From Inonotus obliquus (taxonomy: Eukaryota; Basidiomycota; Agaricomycetes; Hymenochaetales; Hymenochaetaceae), in assembly GCA_032164295.1 (NCBI GenBank), contig JAJHTX010000004.1, positions 3,038,001-3,102,000 on the forward strand: a DNA stretch of 64,000 nt, read 5' to 3'. Made by a program: the position numbers and the translations under genes. How positions within the stretch are numbered: the first letter of the stretch is position 1; every line of letters starts with the position of its first letter. Below, one piece after another: positions 24,501 to 36,515 of this stretch. A model generated the notes under the pieces. That model searched no databases and was not told the origin of the DNA. It worked only from the letters and a program-made list of their open reading frames with translations.

Positions 24501-26822
24501 AGCGGCTAGAAAACCCATAACTCTCGTTGAGTGAGAACTCATAAGAGTTTCAAAGCAGCGTACATTAATATACACTATCCACTTCAACGCACCAATCATT
24601 GACGGCTTCGGAATCGCATATCCAGTATAGAGGGCAAGAATCAGAGTAAGCCCTCCGCCGGTTGCCTGAGCAGTCGATTGTCGCTTGGTGCTTGCAGCGA
24701 GAGCACGGTAGAACGCTTTCATTACTAGTGATATGAGTACCACGATCAAATAAAAGAGGCTAGAAAGCGGTGCACAATGAGCAACGAACGAGATGCTATA
24801 CAAGGATAAAACACCTACAAGAACTGGCCAGCGGTTTGCTGGAGGCCCACGAGGAAGTAAATGATAACACAGAAAATGAAAAGCCGTATGAGAGTGATTG
24901 GAATGTCGACGATGGTCAATGCGATAGCCTCCGTGAATGGATGATACATCGCGGCTTTCGCTTGACGGCGCACAATTGGCCTTTGAGCGTATAGCGAAGA
25001 AATTTCGCCCATGCTGGAGAGAGAATCAAATACAATCGAACTAGTTTGAAAAGATAGAAAAACATCAGAAAGTGTAAAGCAATTATCGCGCGTACGCACA
25101 AGAAAAGAACACCTCCGCGAGAAAAATAGGCGCCCGTCGCATCAGCAACCCTCAAGAACAGCGTACCCATAATAGTCGCTTGAAACGCAAAAGCAGAGAT
25201 AGTAATGACGTGCGCTGACCACTCTCCTTGCACTTTTTGGAAGCGGCGGACCATTACTTCCTGAATTTGGCTGAAGAGACTGATTGTATAAGGACTCTCC
25301 CGACGAGTATGTTTCGAGCGTTCCGCCTGTGCGGATTCGATATACGACCTACGCTTTAGCTCCTTCTGTTCCCGTGAAACTGACGGAACGTTTGGTAGCT
25401 TTACTAGTGGGTCCTCACCGCCCGGACCATAATCTGTGATGATATTCGCAGCGAGGAAGGAAGCGACTTGACGCTTATTCTCCTCTGCAAGCGAATGTCG
25501 TTGAAATGCCGCTGCCATCTCATCTGCAGTTCGCGGGACACGATTTTCATATCCTTCGCGTGCAACACGTGCACACGGATCTGTGACAGTAGTAAGGAAG
25601 TCGGGAGTCGTTTGTCTATTCGCAGGTTCCCATCCTTGGTCAATGAAGTACTGCCTCGCAGCACCTGAAGGACCGTAATAGACCATGCGACCCTCGTAGA
25701 TGAGGCAGACCTTGTCGAAGAGCTCATACAGCAGCTCCGATGCTTGATAAGCTGACATGATTGATGTAAACCCAAGGATGTCCGTAGCGATTCGTAGACC
25801 ACGCACGAACTCAAGCGCAGTCGAAGAGTCTAAGCCACGCGTAGAATTATCCCAAGCGCCAAGTTTCGCGCGTGTCGCAAGCGTCTCCGCAATGGAGACA
25901 CGTTTGCGCTCACCACCACTTATACCCCTGACCGTTGCATTTCCCACCCTTGTCCTTTTAGCATGCCTCAAACCGAAGATCGTTGTAAGCGCATTCACGG
26001 TGATGTTAGTGTATTGGCTCCGATCAACACCGTCTGCACGCGCAGACTTGCTAGGCATGTGTGCCCGCGCGGCAAAACTGAGCGTCTGTTCGACCGTAAG
26101 GGTAGGAAAATGGACGTCCTCCTCCGGACAATAGATTACATCTCCTCGGAAACGGTCATGGACCTGCTTCGAAGTGAAGGACGAGAAACGAAGTAAGCCA
26201 GATATGCCGTAGTAATCGTCATGCTGATTTGAAAGCGCCTTTAAGAATGTCGAGCAACCAGCCCCAGGTCGACCAAGAACGACTACGTAACGAATTAGCA
26301 TACGGCGTTAATTAGCGGAGGCTGCACATACGAAGCATTTCGCCCGGGTTAACGACACCTTCAAAACCGGAAATGATGTCCCGCACAGGAAGATGAAGCA
26401 TTGATTGGATCTTTCCGACAACTAGTAGTGGATTTAGGGCTGATCCAACCGTGGGTTGATAACTTCTGGTGGTGCTGAGACCTTGCACGCGAAGGTCTTG
26501 GAAGACTATGCCGAGTTCGCGGGTTCTTACATTGTATTTCTGTTGTCTGTAACGGAAAAAATGGTTTTAGCCACTACCGAGACGCGTGACAGAAGTGGGA
26601 AGGTTACAGGTGAATTGCGTCCTTCAGAAATCGCTCAACATCGAACTTTTCGCCCTCCAAAGCTTCAAGCAAAGAAGCAAGTGTGTATTCGTCTGCACTG
26701 ATTCTCCCTTTTACGCCTTTCTCCGAGTCAACGTCCTGCTGCTGTCCAACGTTCTGTCCGATGGCTGCTGTATCAGTTGGAGTAAACATTAAGTCCGGAC
26801 TGGTTCTATCGTCAGGAGGCAT
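21561..26822 (-). CDS. PDR/ABCG full-size ABC transporter (copy 2)
   Basis: Second full-size PDR pump on the same strand, colinear and highly similar to the one at 5003-10371. The N-terminus from 26822 ([13 protein letters not shown]...) is short and unrelated to copy 1 until [12 protein letters not shown]1: [20 protein letters not shown] (Cys for Lys in Walker A, as usual), [29 protein letters not shown]2: [45 protein letters not shown]. Two hydrophobic domains follow the NBDs. The end is built by splicing FVAFN to a final helix [21 protein letters not shown] at 21561, the same final-exon design as copy 1. It is expected to be a plasma-membrane exporter of hydrophobic compounds. Exon positions, phases and length agree with copy 1, so both look intact and recently related. 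Confidence 0.93.
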
Positions 26823-27752
26823 AGGAGTAGGAGAGGAGACCTTCTCAGTCTACGCTAACATGAATAAGGGAAGATTGGCGCAAGGTAGGGGAACGATAGC
26901 AGAACGAGGATGGTGTTCCTGCAAGGTGACAGCGTAGAGACGGAGATGCAGCCGTGGATTTATCACGTCGAACTGTCCGCATTCCGTTGGCACTTTACCC
27001 CTCTTGCTTCAGTCTGACCAAGTAACTTTGCGTGAGACGGCTCGTAATCCCGAGATGACGCCCATTGAATTCTGGTCACTGCCCTTTTACCATTCCATCC
27101 AAGAAACTCTATCCTTTAGTCAATCTTGCGTATTCCTCCGATGATAAGCTTTCCTTATTGAAGTTGAGCTACCAGCTGGTTCAGTCCACATTGAAACCAA
27201 GAGAAGAGCATAGAGGACCCACTTCAGCACTACCGGCGGCATCACGTCTTGAAATGTGAGTTCAACATACTACGCCGACCGACGATGTATGCTTCCTCTG
27301 TTGTTTAGGAATGTCGGGCCAGACAGGGACCTACGCGATCGTGTCAGCGTTTTTCACGTGTGTAGACAGCTTCAAGTTGCAGCTGATCGCATTGATCGCA
27401 TCTCAGTCCGAGATTAATTCACACGGCACGGACCGCCCCTGAAGATCGCGGGATCATCAAGGAAGTAAATAAATACAGACTTGACAAGTACAAAATACGA
27501 CTTACAACTCATAATTCCTACTACTGAACTAAACTTGCTAGCTGGAAGCCATCCCAGCTTTAGCCACTGTTCCAATACGTTATGTGTCCGCACCAGATGG
27601 ACCAAGATGAAGCATCGGATCCCTCCGTTCCCTTTTTCTCTTTATAATAGCAATAGAGTCAAATTAATGCAAGGGGGTTGTCATCAAGTGGTAAGCGTAG
27701 GACGCGATACAATTGCAGAGTGAAGGCAAGCATGTGGAGAATATAGGGTCAG
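26823..27752. other. Intergenic region
   Basis: 5' flank of ABC transporter copy 2 and 3' flank of the first phytase gene. Short open frames on both strands (27065-27259 +, 27481-27723 +) show no motif or splice context. Nothing else seen. Confidence 0.45.
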
Positions 27753-29437
27753 CTATCCAAAGCACTTCTCAAAATCGCCATTCCCATCACTCCTCGCATA
27801 TTCCTGGCTATCAACGAATGAATCCAACGCGCACACTCCATGTTCATCGGCACCGCAGAAATCTAGAGACTGAAGCCTGTCATTCACCAGTATTCGCACC
27901 GATGTTGTCCCAGAACAATCCAAACGTTCCGTAACCATCCGCCCAGAGAATGGAACGAGATGTGACGCAATCCAGGTTCTTTTGGGATCAAGATTTTTGG
28001 GATCAAGGTCTTTCGCCTGACGGAATAAGCCAATCGCGGTGTAAATTGAAATCATGACATTCTCGTGTGTGAAGTCGACGTAGATATTCCGATCCAGAGG
28101 GAAAGTCGAGGGATCAGAATCAAGTGTGCGATTTGTCTGCGTATTGTCCCGCACTGGTGATTCAGTCAGACGGGCCAAGAGTTCGTTAATGTAACCAACA
28201 CCCTGGACAGCTCCAATTTCTTGTCCATATCTGTGATCGTGGTTATACGACTTCGGGAGACCGCGAGGTGGATTCGACTCACCCAGGGCCATAATATTTC
28301 TTCAAGTCACCATAATACTCAAATTCCTCAAACTCAGACTGATCGAATACGTTGCAGAAATCGCTCGGATCTATATTGGCTACCGTCTCAAATGCGCAGA
28401 GGGAGATGAGGTTTGTAACATCCGCCGCCGTGACATTTGCACCTGGTGCGGAAGCATTTAAACGTCTAGCAATGCTCGTTGCATATACACCTTCCCATAT
28501 CCGTGTTTGTTCCTCAGCATTACCCGCGTTGGGACACATGTCGTTATTCAAAGTGTTGTTACTACCGGGCTACATACGCAGAATCAGACAGACGTCCATC
28601 AGAAATAAGGCTGCTTACTGATTCTTTAATGATCAGGTCTAATGATGGTGCAGATTTCCCTCGACTCGCATGGCCGAATCCTTCATTCAAATGTTTTTGT
28701 CAAGTCCTTGATACCCAAGTCAAGTTAGTATTACCTGAAGTCCAATTTGTAGCGGAATCGATGACTCGCTGGTCTCCAGAAGCTCGGATAAACGGCACAA
28801 TTGACTTATCAGTCAAGCCTCTGTACCGTCTATAATCATACTGGCCAGAATCAAAAGACCTACAGGACAAATTTCAGAAAATAATCTTTTGTTGTTCACA
28901 ACGAAGCTCGCTCACTGTGCAGCACCAAAAGCTACTAGATCATCTGCTCCCAGTCTGTATGAGTAGTCTTTGAGGAACTCTAGCCGAGGATCCAGGAATA
29001 CGGTGGCAGTCTTAAGGCCTGCAAGAGCGGTCTCTATGCCTTCTGGTTCGTTCTCATTTGTTGCCGGGAATCTAGCACCATGTCTTTGCAACTTGAGAGA
29101 ATGGCCTTTTAGCGGATGCATCTTGCGGATCGGATGACGACAATAGACTTACAATGTTGATCTGAGAAACTCTACAACCACTCGGAGGTTTCGTGTAATC
29201 CGAAGTTGAAAAGTATGGTGTGAACTGTGCCCAGGAATGCTTTATGCTCCCCGGTAGCTGGATTTTTGGGGTAACAGGCTTGACCTTGTCATCTAGCTCA
29301 GACAGCACCGCGAAGAAGAGGGCCATAACAAAAACAAAGAGCAGTATGATTGCAAGAATGATGACCTGGCCCAACTTCTTTCGAGCTGTGCGACCTAAAA
29401 GAGGATCTGCTTCCGTGCTTGCCAACTTTGTCTTCAT
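27753..29437 (-). CDS. Membrane-anchored histidine acid phosphatase / phytase-like (copy 1)
   Basis: Multi-exon gene of the branch-2 histidine phosphatase clan, closest in wording to fungal 3-phytases. The ATG at 29437 gives a short basic cytoplasmic piece, then one transmembrane helix (QVIILAIILLFVFVMALFFA), so it is a type II membrane-anchored form, not a secreted one. The catalytic motif is LQRHGARFP (nucleophile His in RHGxRxP), placed just after the NIVSLL exon break. Downstream come LGADDLVAFGAAQ, an N-glycosylatable Cys-rich middle (PNAGNAEEQT, ISLCAFETVA), YGQEIGAVQGVGYINELLAR and the DPSTFPLDR segment. The proton-donor motif reads THENVM, where phytases usually have HD. The C-terminus ends CALDSFVDSQEYARSDGNG and a final Cys. 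It would release phosphate from phytate or other esters outside the plasma membrane or in a secretory compartment. Confidence 0.85.
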
Positions 29438-31259
29438 CTTATCTGACGTCACGGATGAGATAACCCGAGTTGAGGCCTAGGGAATAGGGGACGCGAAAGA
29501 TAGCCTACCTCGAGAGTGCAAGTTGGCCCACAACACAGGGCAAGCTTCCCTACCGATGCTGCTTGTTCGACTTGACGAGAATAAGCCAACGAACGAGGTG
29601 GCAATCCGATTGATCAAAGGCCAAGACCCAGCACGCGAAGTTGCTTCCGAGATAATTGAATTGAAGCTGACAATCCAACGGTGAACAGGGACGGGTCACA
29701 CCAGGCCCTCTGGTATACAGGGTCGACAAGTTTACCAGTACCGACCAACCTGTAAAGCCTTGAATGCTTACCGCGGGCAAGAGACGAGGAAGATTGAGGT
29801 CAAGGTAAGAAACATGGTTTGAGTTTACCGCGTCCTTAAGGTGAGGCTTCGCCAGGCGGAGGTACGTCACAGTCTTGGTGTTTGAAATAAGTTGTAACGG
29901 CGCCCCCCATCCATGCTTGGGAATCAGCTTAATGAACGGGAACCCTAAGAGCGCTGCCGCTAGTGATGCTTGTATGCATATCCGAGTCCGAGCCAACTGT
30001 TGGAGACGACCTGAATACTTTACCAGAAATCAGGAAAGACCGGGCTGGGATAAATAAGGAACGACGCGTGCCCGTGGGACTCGGAGCATGGCCAGATAGG
30101 ATAATTACGCGCACGGTCCTTCAGACGACTTCGGAGTATGATCATACTAAGTTACTTATGTGACTTGTGGAACATCAGTCTTCGGGCAGTTCGAACATTT
30201 CCGTGGAGACAAAAGAGAGTCGGAAAATTATCTTCAAGTTGTTCACGTTTCGTTGCTCGAGCTCCTCTTAGGCGCCTCAACGAACCCATCTTGAAGCATC
30301 TCAAGCTGCCGTGATTACTTCCTGAGGCTATATTGGTCAGGAGTACATACCAGTAACTTCTCAAGGAGCGAGTTGCTTATAAAAATGGATCTTTCATTTT
30401 ATGGACTGCAGGGAAGAGTACACATCCCGTTGCAGAACGCTGGTGAGTCTCATCTTCCCGGACCTACTTTTCTGTCTTTTGCGACTGAGATTCGTATCTT
30501 TATGCTTCCAGTAGTAGTCGGCGTATGCAGGGACATAATCTGAACAATGGCTCGGTACCGTGAAAATGAAAGGTCAATATTACGAGCTCTGTTCATTAGC
30601 TGCATTATAAGGTATGACATTCCCGAATCTTCTATAATTTGATGGTGATATTCCCCCGCGATGTCCCCTTGAACGGAACGAACGGCGTCTAGTTTTCGAC
30701 GACAGAGTATCATATGTTTGCATGGCAATGCTCTTGGCTGATATTCGGCCGATTATTTGATGGCGGCATACAATGTTCCTGATGATCCCGGATCAACGGA
30801 AAATGACATACATTGTTACCTTTCAAAAACGGCCTAGGAAAGATGTTCGAGACAAAAGGTGAAAGATTCGAGTGAAGCACCCATAGTCGCCCATGGTTTC
30901 CCTCCCAATCACTCACGTTACTTTCGTCGCTCCTTTCATCACTTGCTTGCAATGGAACTGACTGACGGTCAGGGCTACCCGCATAGTGAAGTCAGGGGGT
31001 CATGGGGTCGGGTAGCGTTCATGAGCGCGCACCCGCCCGCGTGTGGGCCTGGCCCCGTTTGGAGAAAACTAGACTAGCCCCCAGCGCTTCTTCCACGCAT
31101 CTCCCGACCCCGAACAGTCGGATGTCGGATGCAATATGCAAGTAATCCCTATAAATGCGAATGGCATGCACACCTTTTCATCGTGTCACCCACACTCTGA
31201 ATACCCTTTCTTGCATACCCTTATCAAACATCAACCCGACACTCGTTTCTCCTGACATT
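29438..31259. other. Intergenic region upstream of the lectin-type gene
   Basis: Holds the divergent 5' flanks of the phytase (-) and the secreted lectin-like gene (+). A minus open frame at 29550-29996 (148 codons) is long but has no recognisable motif, compositional bias or splice partners and is not called. The end of this region contains a TATA box (31150-31156). Confidence 0.45.
31150..31156 (+). promoter_or_regulatory. TATA box of the secreted lectin-type gene
   Basis: TATAAAT lies about 110 bases before the ATG at 31260, with a C/T-rich leader between (CACCCACACTC, CTTATCAAACATC). This is the clearest TATA element in the window and suggests a strongly or inducibly expressed gene. Confidence 0.6.
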
Positions 31260-32543
31260 ATGATATCTGTAAAGATTATCTTTGCCTCCCTCCTCATTGC
31301 TGGTGTCAGCGCGCAATCTCCAAACTACCTGTCTCCTGTGTTGCTCGAGCCCGGTAACAACGCTGGAAAGTGCCTTACTGCGGCAAGCAACTCGAACGGA
31401 GCAGCAGTATCCATCCAACCTTGCACCGGCGCCGATGCTCAACAATGGACTTTTGAAGGCGGCTCCGTAAAGCTATTCGGTAACACGAAATGTCTGGACG
31501 TCATCGACGGAGCCAATGTCGATGGAGCCAAGCTTCAAGTTTGGGACTGCGGCTCTGGTAACCCGAATCAACAGTTCTTCTACACGGGCGATTTCCGGTT
31601 TGTCATGTTCACCCCGCCACGTTTGCATATTAATCTCACATTCTCTTTTGGATCTAGGCTTGCATGGTCCAATCGCGGCAAATGTTTAGACCTCACAGAC
31701 GGAAGCCTGAGTGATGGCAATCTGATCCAGGTCTGGTCATGCGGAGACAGAAATCCAAATCAGGTTTGGAACACGGGCTACCACATCAGCAAGCTCCCCA
31801 ACAAGTCACAGGACGGGCAAACGGGCATAAACAATTGCGGCACAGGCTCCTCGCAAAATGCTCAATGCCAGACTGCGTGGATCAACGACGTTGATGACTT
31901 TTGTCTCTGGGGACCGCCTGTGACGGATACGATCGGTAACTCGGAACGCATCGCAGTCGCATGGTGCACGAAATCCAATCGCGGCTCGCGCCCCATTCCG
32001 GCTGGTACTTTGCAAGGTGTGCACTTTGTAAAGACGCCGGATTACGTGCAGGTCACCGGAGCTGGCGATTTCACCAAGATGAACATTCCATTTGGTGATG
32101 ATGGTGGCGAACTCGATCCCCACGGTGCTGATGGGAAGGGGAATCCAGTCGGTGGACTCGTCTTTGGCAACACTTTCGGCCAGAACTTGCAATATCACGA
32201 ATGGACGTCTTTCATCTCGGACCGAGAGTTCTGCTTCCGCGCTTGCACGGGTCCGAACGCAGCGATTAACTGTAACCACATTTACGACGTGATGGGTTGT
32301 TGGTGGAACATGCCTGCTAACTACGACGCGGGCGTATTTGAAAGCTGCGATGCGGATAATGACTTGCCTATGGGCGTCTATGGGACATCGACGTGGTTCC
32401 AGGGCGTTGAACCGACACCTCCGGCTCACCCTGCCGCAAGCTCCAGTAACTGCCAGGCCATCCCTACCGTGTCTGTCACTCCGGCCAGGAGGCGACGTGG
32501 TCTCGAGCGCAGGGTAATCCCTGCTGCACCTACACCTAACTAA
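31260..32543 (+). CDS. Secreted ricin-B-type lectin domain protein (MAGP-like)
   Basis: A signal peptide (MISVKIIFASLLIAGVSAQ) starts at the ATG 31260; upstream in-frame Met codons would place the signal inside and are not used. One 60-base intron (31598-31657) is spliced out, giving 407 residues. Residues ~20-150 form two QxW-type beta-trefoil repeats (CLTAAS...QQW, CLDVIDGANVDGAKLQVWDC, CLDLTDGSLSDGNLIQVWSC, NQVW). The remaining ~240 residues carry a conserved domain: CQTAWINDVDDFCLWGPP, RIAVAWCTKSNRGSRPIP, GGELDPHGADGKGNPVGGLV, FCFRACTGPNAAINCNHIYD, GCWWNMPANYD. This part matches fungal proteins labelled macrophage-activating glycoprotein-like. The lectin domain should bind glycans in the wall or medium; the second domain's activity is unknown. 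The C-terminus has an RRRR patch and a basic tail, without a GPI signal. Confidence 0.87.
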   Translation: MISVKIIFASLLIAGVSAQSPNYLSPVLLEPGNNAGKCLTAASNSNGAAVSIQPCTGADAQQWTFEGGSVKLFGNTKCLDVIDGANVDGAKLQVWDCGSGNPNQQFFYTGDFRFVMFTPPRLHINLTFSFGSRLAWSNRGKCLDLTDGSLSDGNLIQVWSCGDRNPNQVWNTGYHISKLPNKSQDGQTGINNCGTGSSQNAQCQTAWINDVDDFCLWGPPVTDTIGNSERIAVAWCTKSNRGSRPIPAGTLQGVHFVKTPDYVQVTGAGDFTKMNIPFGDDGGELDPHGADGKGNPVGGLVFGNTFGQNLQYHEWTSFISDREFCFRACTGPNAAINCNHIYDVMGCWWNMPANYDAGVFESCDADNDLPMGVYGTSTWFQGVEPTPPAHPAASSSNCQAIPTVSVTPARRRRGLERRVIPAAPTPN

Positions 32544-33285
32544 CGGACGTCCTCTTAACGCGGACTCCTTACATGCATTGAACATAAACCTCCCCTCCTT
32601 TGCTTCGTTATACATTACTTCACACCGGTAATTTTGATGCGTTTACGCTATCCTGGACTATATTCAACAGCCCTGATACCTTAGTTTAGTTCGCTTTGAT
32701 TTGTACCTGTTGTCATTCCTGCATACACAAATGACCCACATTGCCTGCAAGGAGCATTTTAAGAATTGCATGTAATACGTAGGAGACTTCAACAGAGCGA
32801 ATACAATAATGTCAAGTATGGACAATAAACGGGACGGGTCAAGGACATTGGAACCACACTTCCACTCTGATAATGCGTTGAGGAACGGGGGAAAGCACCT
32901 GCTGCATGAAAGGAGAGAAATCGATTCATCGTCGACAACGTCCGTGCGATTTCTCTTTTTTGGATGAGCACTTTGAGTAGACTCTTGTTCCTGTTTGCTT
33001 CACTGCACCCTATATCTTAACGGTGTTAGTTCACGCTTTCTGAGACGTGACAATAGCATAGATCTTTCTGCTCTTCAGGGTTCGCCATACGTAGCATATT
33101 TCATTCAGGACGTATCCATCCTCTGTAAGCTCCGGTTCAATGTTGCAAAGAGACCAAGAAAGTCTGTAAATAGACGCCTTATTTAATTGTTTTTCTGAGA
33201 TTCGCAGAGCTAGAACTTCAGTTGAGGATACCATGTCCATTTATTCACAGTCTATGACAATACATAATAAACATGAGGAAAGAAT
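32544..33285. other. Convergent 3' flanks
   Basis: 3' region of the lectin-type gene and of beta'-COP. An AT-rich stretch around 32560-32830 is consistent with transcript ends. No gene seen. Confidence 0.5.
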
Positions 33286-36200
33286 CTAAGCCTCCAAAGC
33301 CTCCGATGATGCTTCTGGTGACTCCGGCGCTGTTTCTAGCGACGGCGATGATCCTGGGTGGCAGTTTAAGGACTGATCCTGGTACAACATGGGTAAAGAA
33401 AGATACGTACGTCCTGTTAGTGGTGTGGTGCCGTTCACCGATGAATCAGGCGCCTGCGCCTTTGACGAACGAATGCTAGGGAATGATTAGATGCGTTCTG
33501 ATTATATCGAAGGATATACAGGGAAAAAGATCCGCCCGCCGGTCTGATGGTGCAACGACAAGACAGAGTGAGGTAGCACAAAGGCTACTATCCACCGATG
33601 GCCCCGTTGTCATCTACTCATCTAGAGAGAACTACGTACATGTCATCGCCAGCAGCCCTGATCGCCTCTTCTCGCTCCAGCGCTTCAGACCATCCTTCGG
33701 TAAATAGTTCCGGGTTTTCTGTAGGAGAGGTGATAGTTCCAGCCAGTTTTTTGCGTCCTTTAGACTCGAGTTCACTTCGCCATGATGCAACGGCGTTTGG
33801 TACCAAGCTGAGAATCAAGCGCAACATGAATTAATTGCACGATATCGATGAAGGCGGAGCAAGATTACGTACCTCGGAGCATAGGTACGTGCAAAGAGCG
33901 CTGCCTCAGGAGCACGCTCAGTTTTTACCAAGAGGTCAACACAGCCCTCTGTGTCACCTAGCTGTAATCTGCAAGCAAACGCGAGGTTGTTTTGACCCTT
34001 CGTCTCTTCATAGTGCCATTATCAGTAAAGGAATTTCGTTCAAAAAGTCAAAATTGAGCGAAAGGAAACTTACCGGCCTTCGAAGCTAGCTTCGTCAACC
34101 CATCTCTATCCCCGATGGCCAGAAGCAAGAGCATCAACGAACTGAGATCGCTCGCCTTCTCGAAGCATTCACGTGCCAGATCGAAGCGCCATACGGCTAG
34201 TGCCCGGTCGCCTACTGCCTTCCATTTTGTCTCCGCCTCCGTCTCAGGTAAGGACCGCACAATTTCGAGCGCGGCATCGAGGTCATCAAGCTGTAGTGAT
34301 AGGTCAAACTTGTGGTCTGCATCGGTTGCCACTTGGAAGGCCAGCTCCTTCAGGCCTAGATGGAAGGGGAGTAGTCAAAACGCCAGCTCCGTAAAGTATG
34401 GACATTACGCTTACCTCGAGATTCCAGGAATCGGGCAACTTTATTTCGTTGTTCCTTTGGTATCGTCGGAAGGATTTCGGTTGCTGTTTCTACGTCATCG
34501 CGGAGGATGGCAGATTGATACTCGATAAGGTTCAGCGAAAGTGAGTACGCGTAGATCCTAACTTCCTTGTCGGCAAGGTATACGCGATTGTGCGCTGGAA
34601 TATAGCCAAGCAGGTACATTGGACTATACGCATCATGAGCGCTTTTGAGCAAGGTAAAACAATGGAGAACCTCACTTGTCAAAGTGGGCGACTGTCTGAG
34701 TTTCGCTTCCGATCAGGTAGTTGAGCCGGTTTGCGGCTGTCGTGTAGATGAAGCAGTCGCCTATCCATCTGCAAGTCTTTACACTGTCCCACAGATGAGC
34801 ATAGACTTTCGAAGGACTTCAGTTTGAGACTCACCTTTCCGATACGTCAGCAATAACCTCGAATGCTTCTTCTACACCTTCGTCTCCAATCTCCACACCA
34901 GACTCCAGCGCTGCGTTGTATGCATCTCGATCAAAGCGAAGAATGTAGAAAGATTCGTCGGATGTAATTGCTACGAGAGTGCCTGTTCCAGACCAGGAAA
35001 TCTGCCATATGTCAGTTTTCGATATTCATCTATTTCTCGAGACATATGATGCCCACATTCTTGGCTTCAACATCGATTCGCCGAACGATCTCGCCAGATT
35101 CCCAATCCCAGAAAATAACAAAGCCGCTTGACCGAGCGCTCAAAAGATTGCCGCCGTGAAGTCCTTCAATAGGCCAACTACCAGCACCTTTCAGGGTAGC
35201 GCCGGATTTCTCTTTGAAATTTTTGAACACTCGGACCTTCGTTCGACCTTCTAACACCGCGTAGGTGTTCGAATCTCCGGCCCATGCGAAGGATGAGCCA
35301 GAACCGAAAGCCTTGTTCCTCCAAGCAAGCGCCGTGTATATAATGTACTCGCCATCGCCAACGACGGTGACGAACCGTCCGTTTGGTGAGTGCTGCAGCG
35401 AAGTCGCGAAAATTTCCGTCGTACCGATCTCGCGGGCCGATACTGGAAGCCGTTGGCCCTCTACCATGTCACTATCAGCAGCTGCTTGAAGATTTGCTGA
35501 CAAAACGTCGGTGTTGCGAGTGTAGATGAGTTTTCCAGACGGGTCCATGCTGAGAGTTGGCTCATCGCGGCCGAGCTTGATGACGACGACTCCCTCATCG
35601 AACCCAATTGCTACATCGTTCGCATGCGGCTTAACCGAGATGCACCAAGCTCGTTCGAGGGCATAGCTGAGAGTATTCTCGAGGCGGTAGGTCTGGCTGT
35701 TCCAGATTTTGACGGTTCCATCTTCGCTTCCGCTGATAATCAACGGGAGGTTTGGGTGGAACATAGCAAAAGATACGTTATTTGTATGTCCTTCCAGAGT
35801 TTGTACGCAACTCTTGCTGAGATAGTCCCAAATCTTGACTGTGCGATCATCCCCACAAGTCAGAAGATATGGCTTGTCAGCGCCTGGATAGAACTCTACG
35901 TAGTTCACTCCGCCCTTGTCGTGTGCTTCGAGTGTGAAGTTTGGAGAGGACGATCCAAGAGACCAGAGTTTTACGGTACGATCGAGACATGAGCTGGCGA
36001 ATGTATTCGTATCCTTTGGATTGAAGACGAGGTTCATAATGTAGTGGGTATGACCTTCAAAAACACGGATGCATTTCCATTGCTTGTCCCAATCCCAAGC
36101 CTTAATCGTCATATCATCGCACCCCGTAAGTACGATACTTAGAGTTGGATGAACAGCCAGGCATCGGATATAATCTGGGTGTGCCTCGAAAGCGGTGACC

Positions 36201-36515
36201 TTCTCGTGAGTGTTATAGTTGAAGACTCGTAGCTGGAAATCATCCGAGCCCGCGACAAACCAATTCTTCCGAGGGATGAACCGTACACAGCGCACGGGTA
36301 CCTCCGCGACCTCAAAGGTTTTGATTAATGCGCCCGTTTCGTGATTGTATATGTTCACGCTGCCATTGTAAAGACCAGTCAAGAGCCATGGTTCTGTCGG
36401 ATGGAAGTCGACTGCCTTGACGCGGTCAGAACGTTGAAATAGTTTTCTCTGAACTTCAGTGAGCAAGATGCAGCCAGGCTGGGTTTGTACCACGTACGTT
36501 GATATCCAACAGCAT
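33286..36515 (-). CDS. SEC27: Coatomer subunit beta' (beta'-COP, Sec27)
   Basis: Multi-exon gene for the COPI coat subunit that binds dilysine retrieval signals and coats Golgi-to-ER vesicles. The ATG at 36515 encodes MLLDIN, spliced to RKLFQRSDRVKAVDFHPTEP through an intron from 36497 (donor GTACGT, acceptor TTCAG). A long exon holds the first WD40 propeller (TEPWLLTGLYNGSVNIYNHE, CVRFIPRKNWFVAGSDD, HPDYIRCLAVHPT, GHTHYIMNLVFNPKDTNTFA, LTCGDDRTVKIWDYLSKSC) and much of the second. Smaller exons carry the alpha-solenoid (FDLSLQLDDLDAALEIVRSL, KWKAVGDRALAVWRFDLARE, CFEKASDLSSLMLLLLAIGD). The last exon is a short acidic tail, SSPSLETAPESPEASSEALE, ending at 33286. The order and wording match COPB2 throughout. 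Confidence 0.93.

Noticed and set aside
5003..26822. Drug-resistance gene cluster with the HDAC and VPS41 between the pumps
   Set aside because: The genes between the pumps are conserved housekeeping genes with no functional link to export.
27660..27720. tRNA-like GTGGTAAGC stretch
   Set aside because: No T-loop or acceptor stem.
29550..29996. 148-codon minus-strand open frame upstream of phytase copy 1
   Set aside because: Long, but low-quality wording and no recognisable domain; no flanking exons found.
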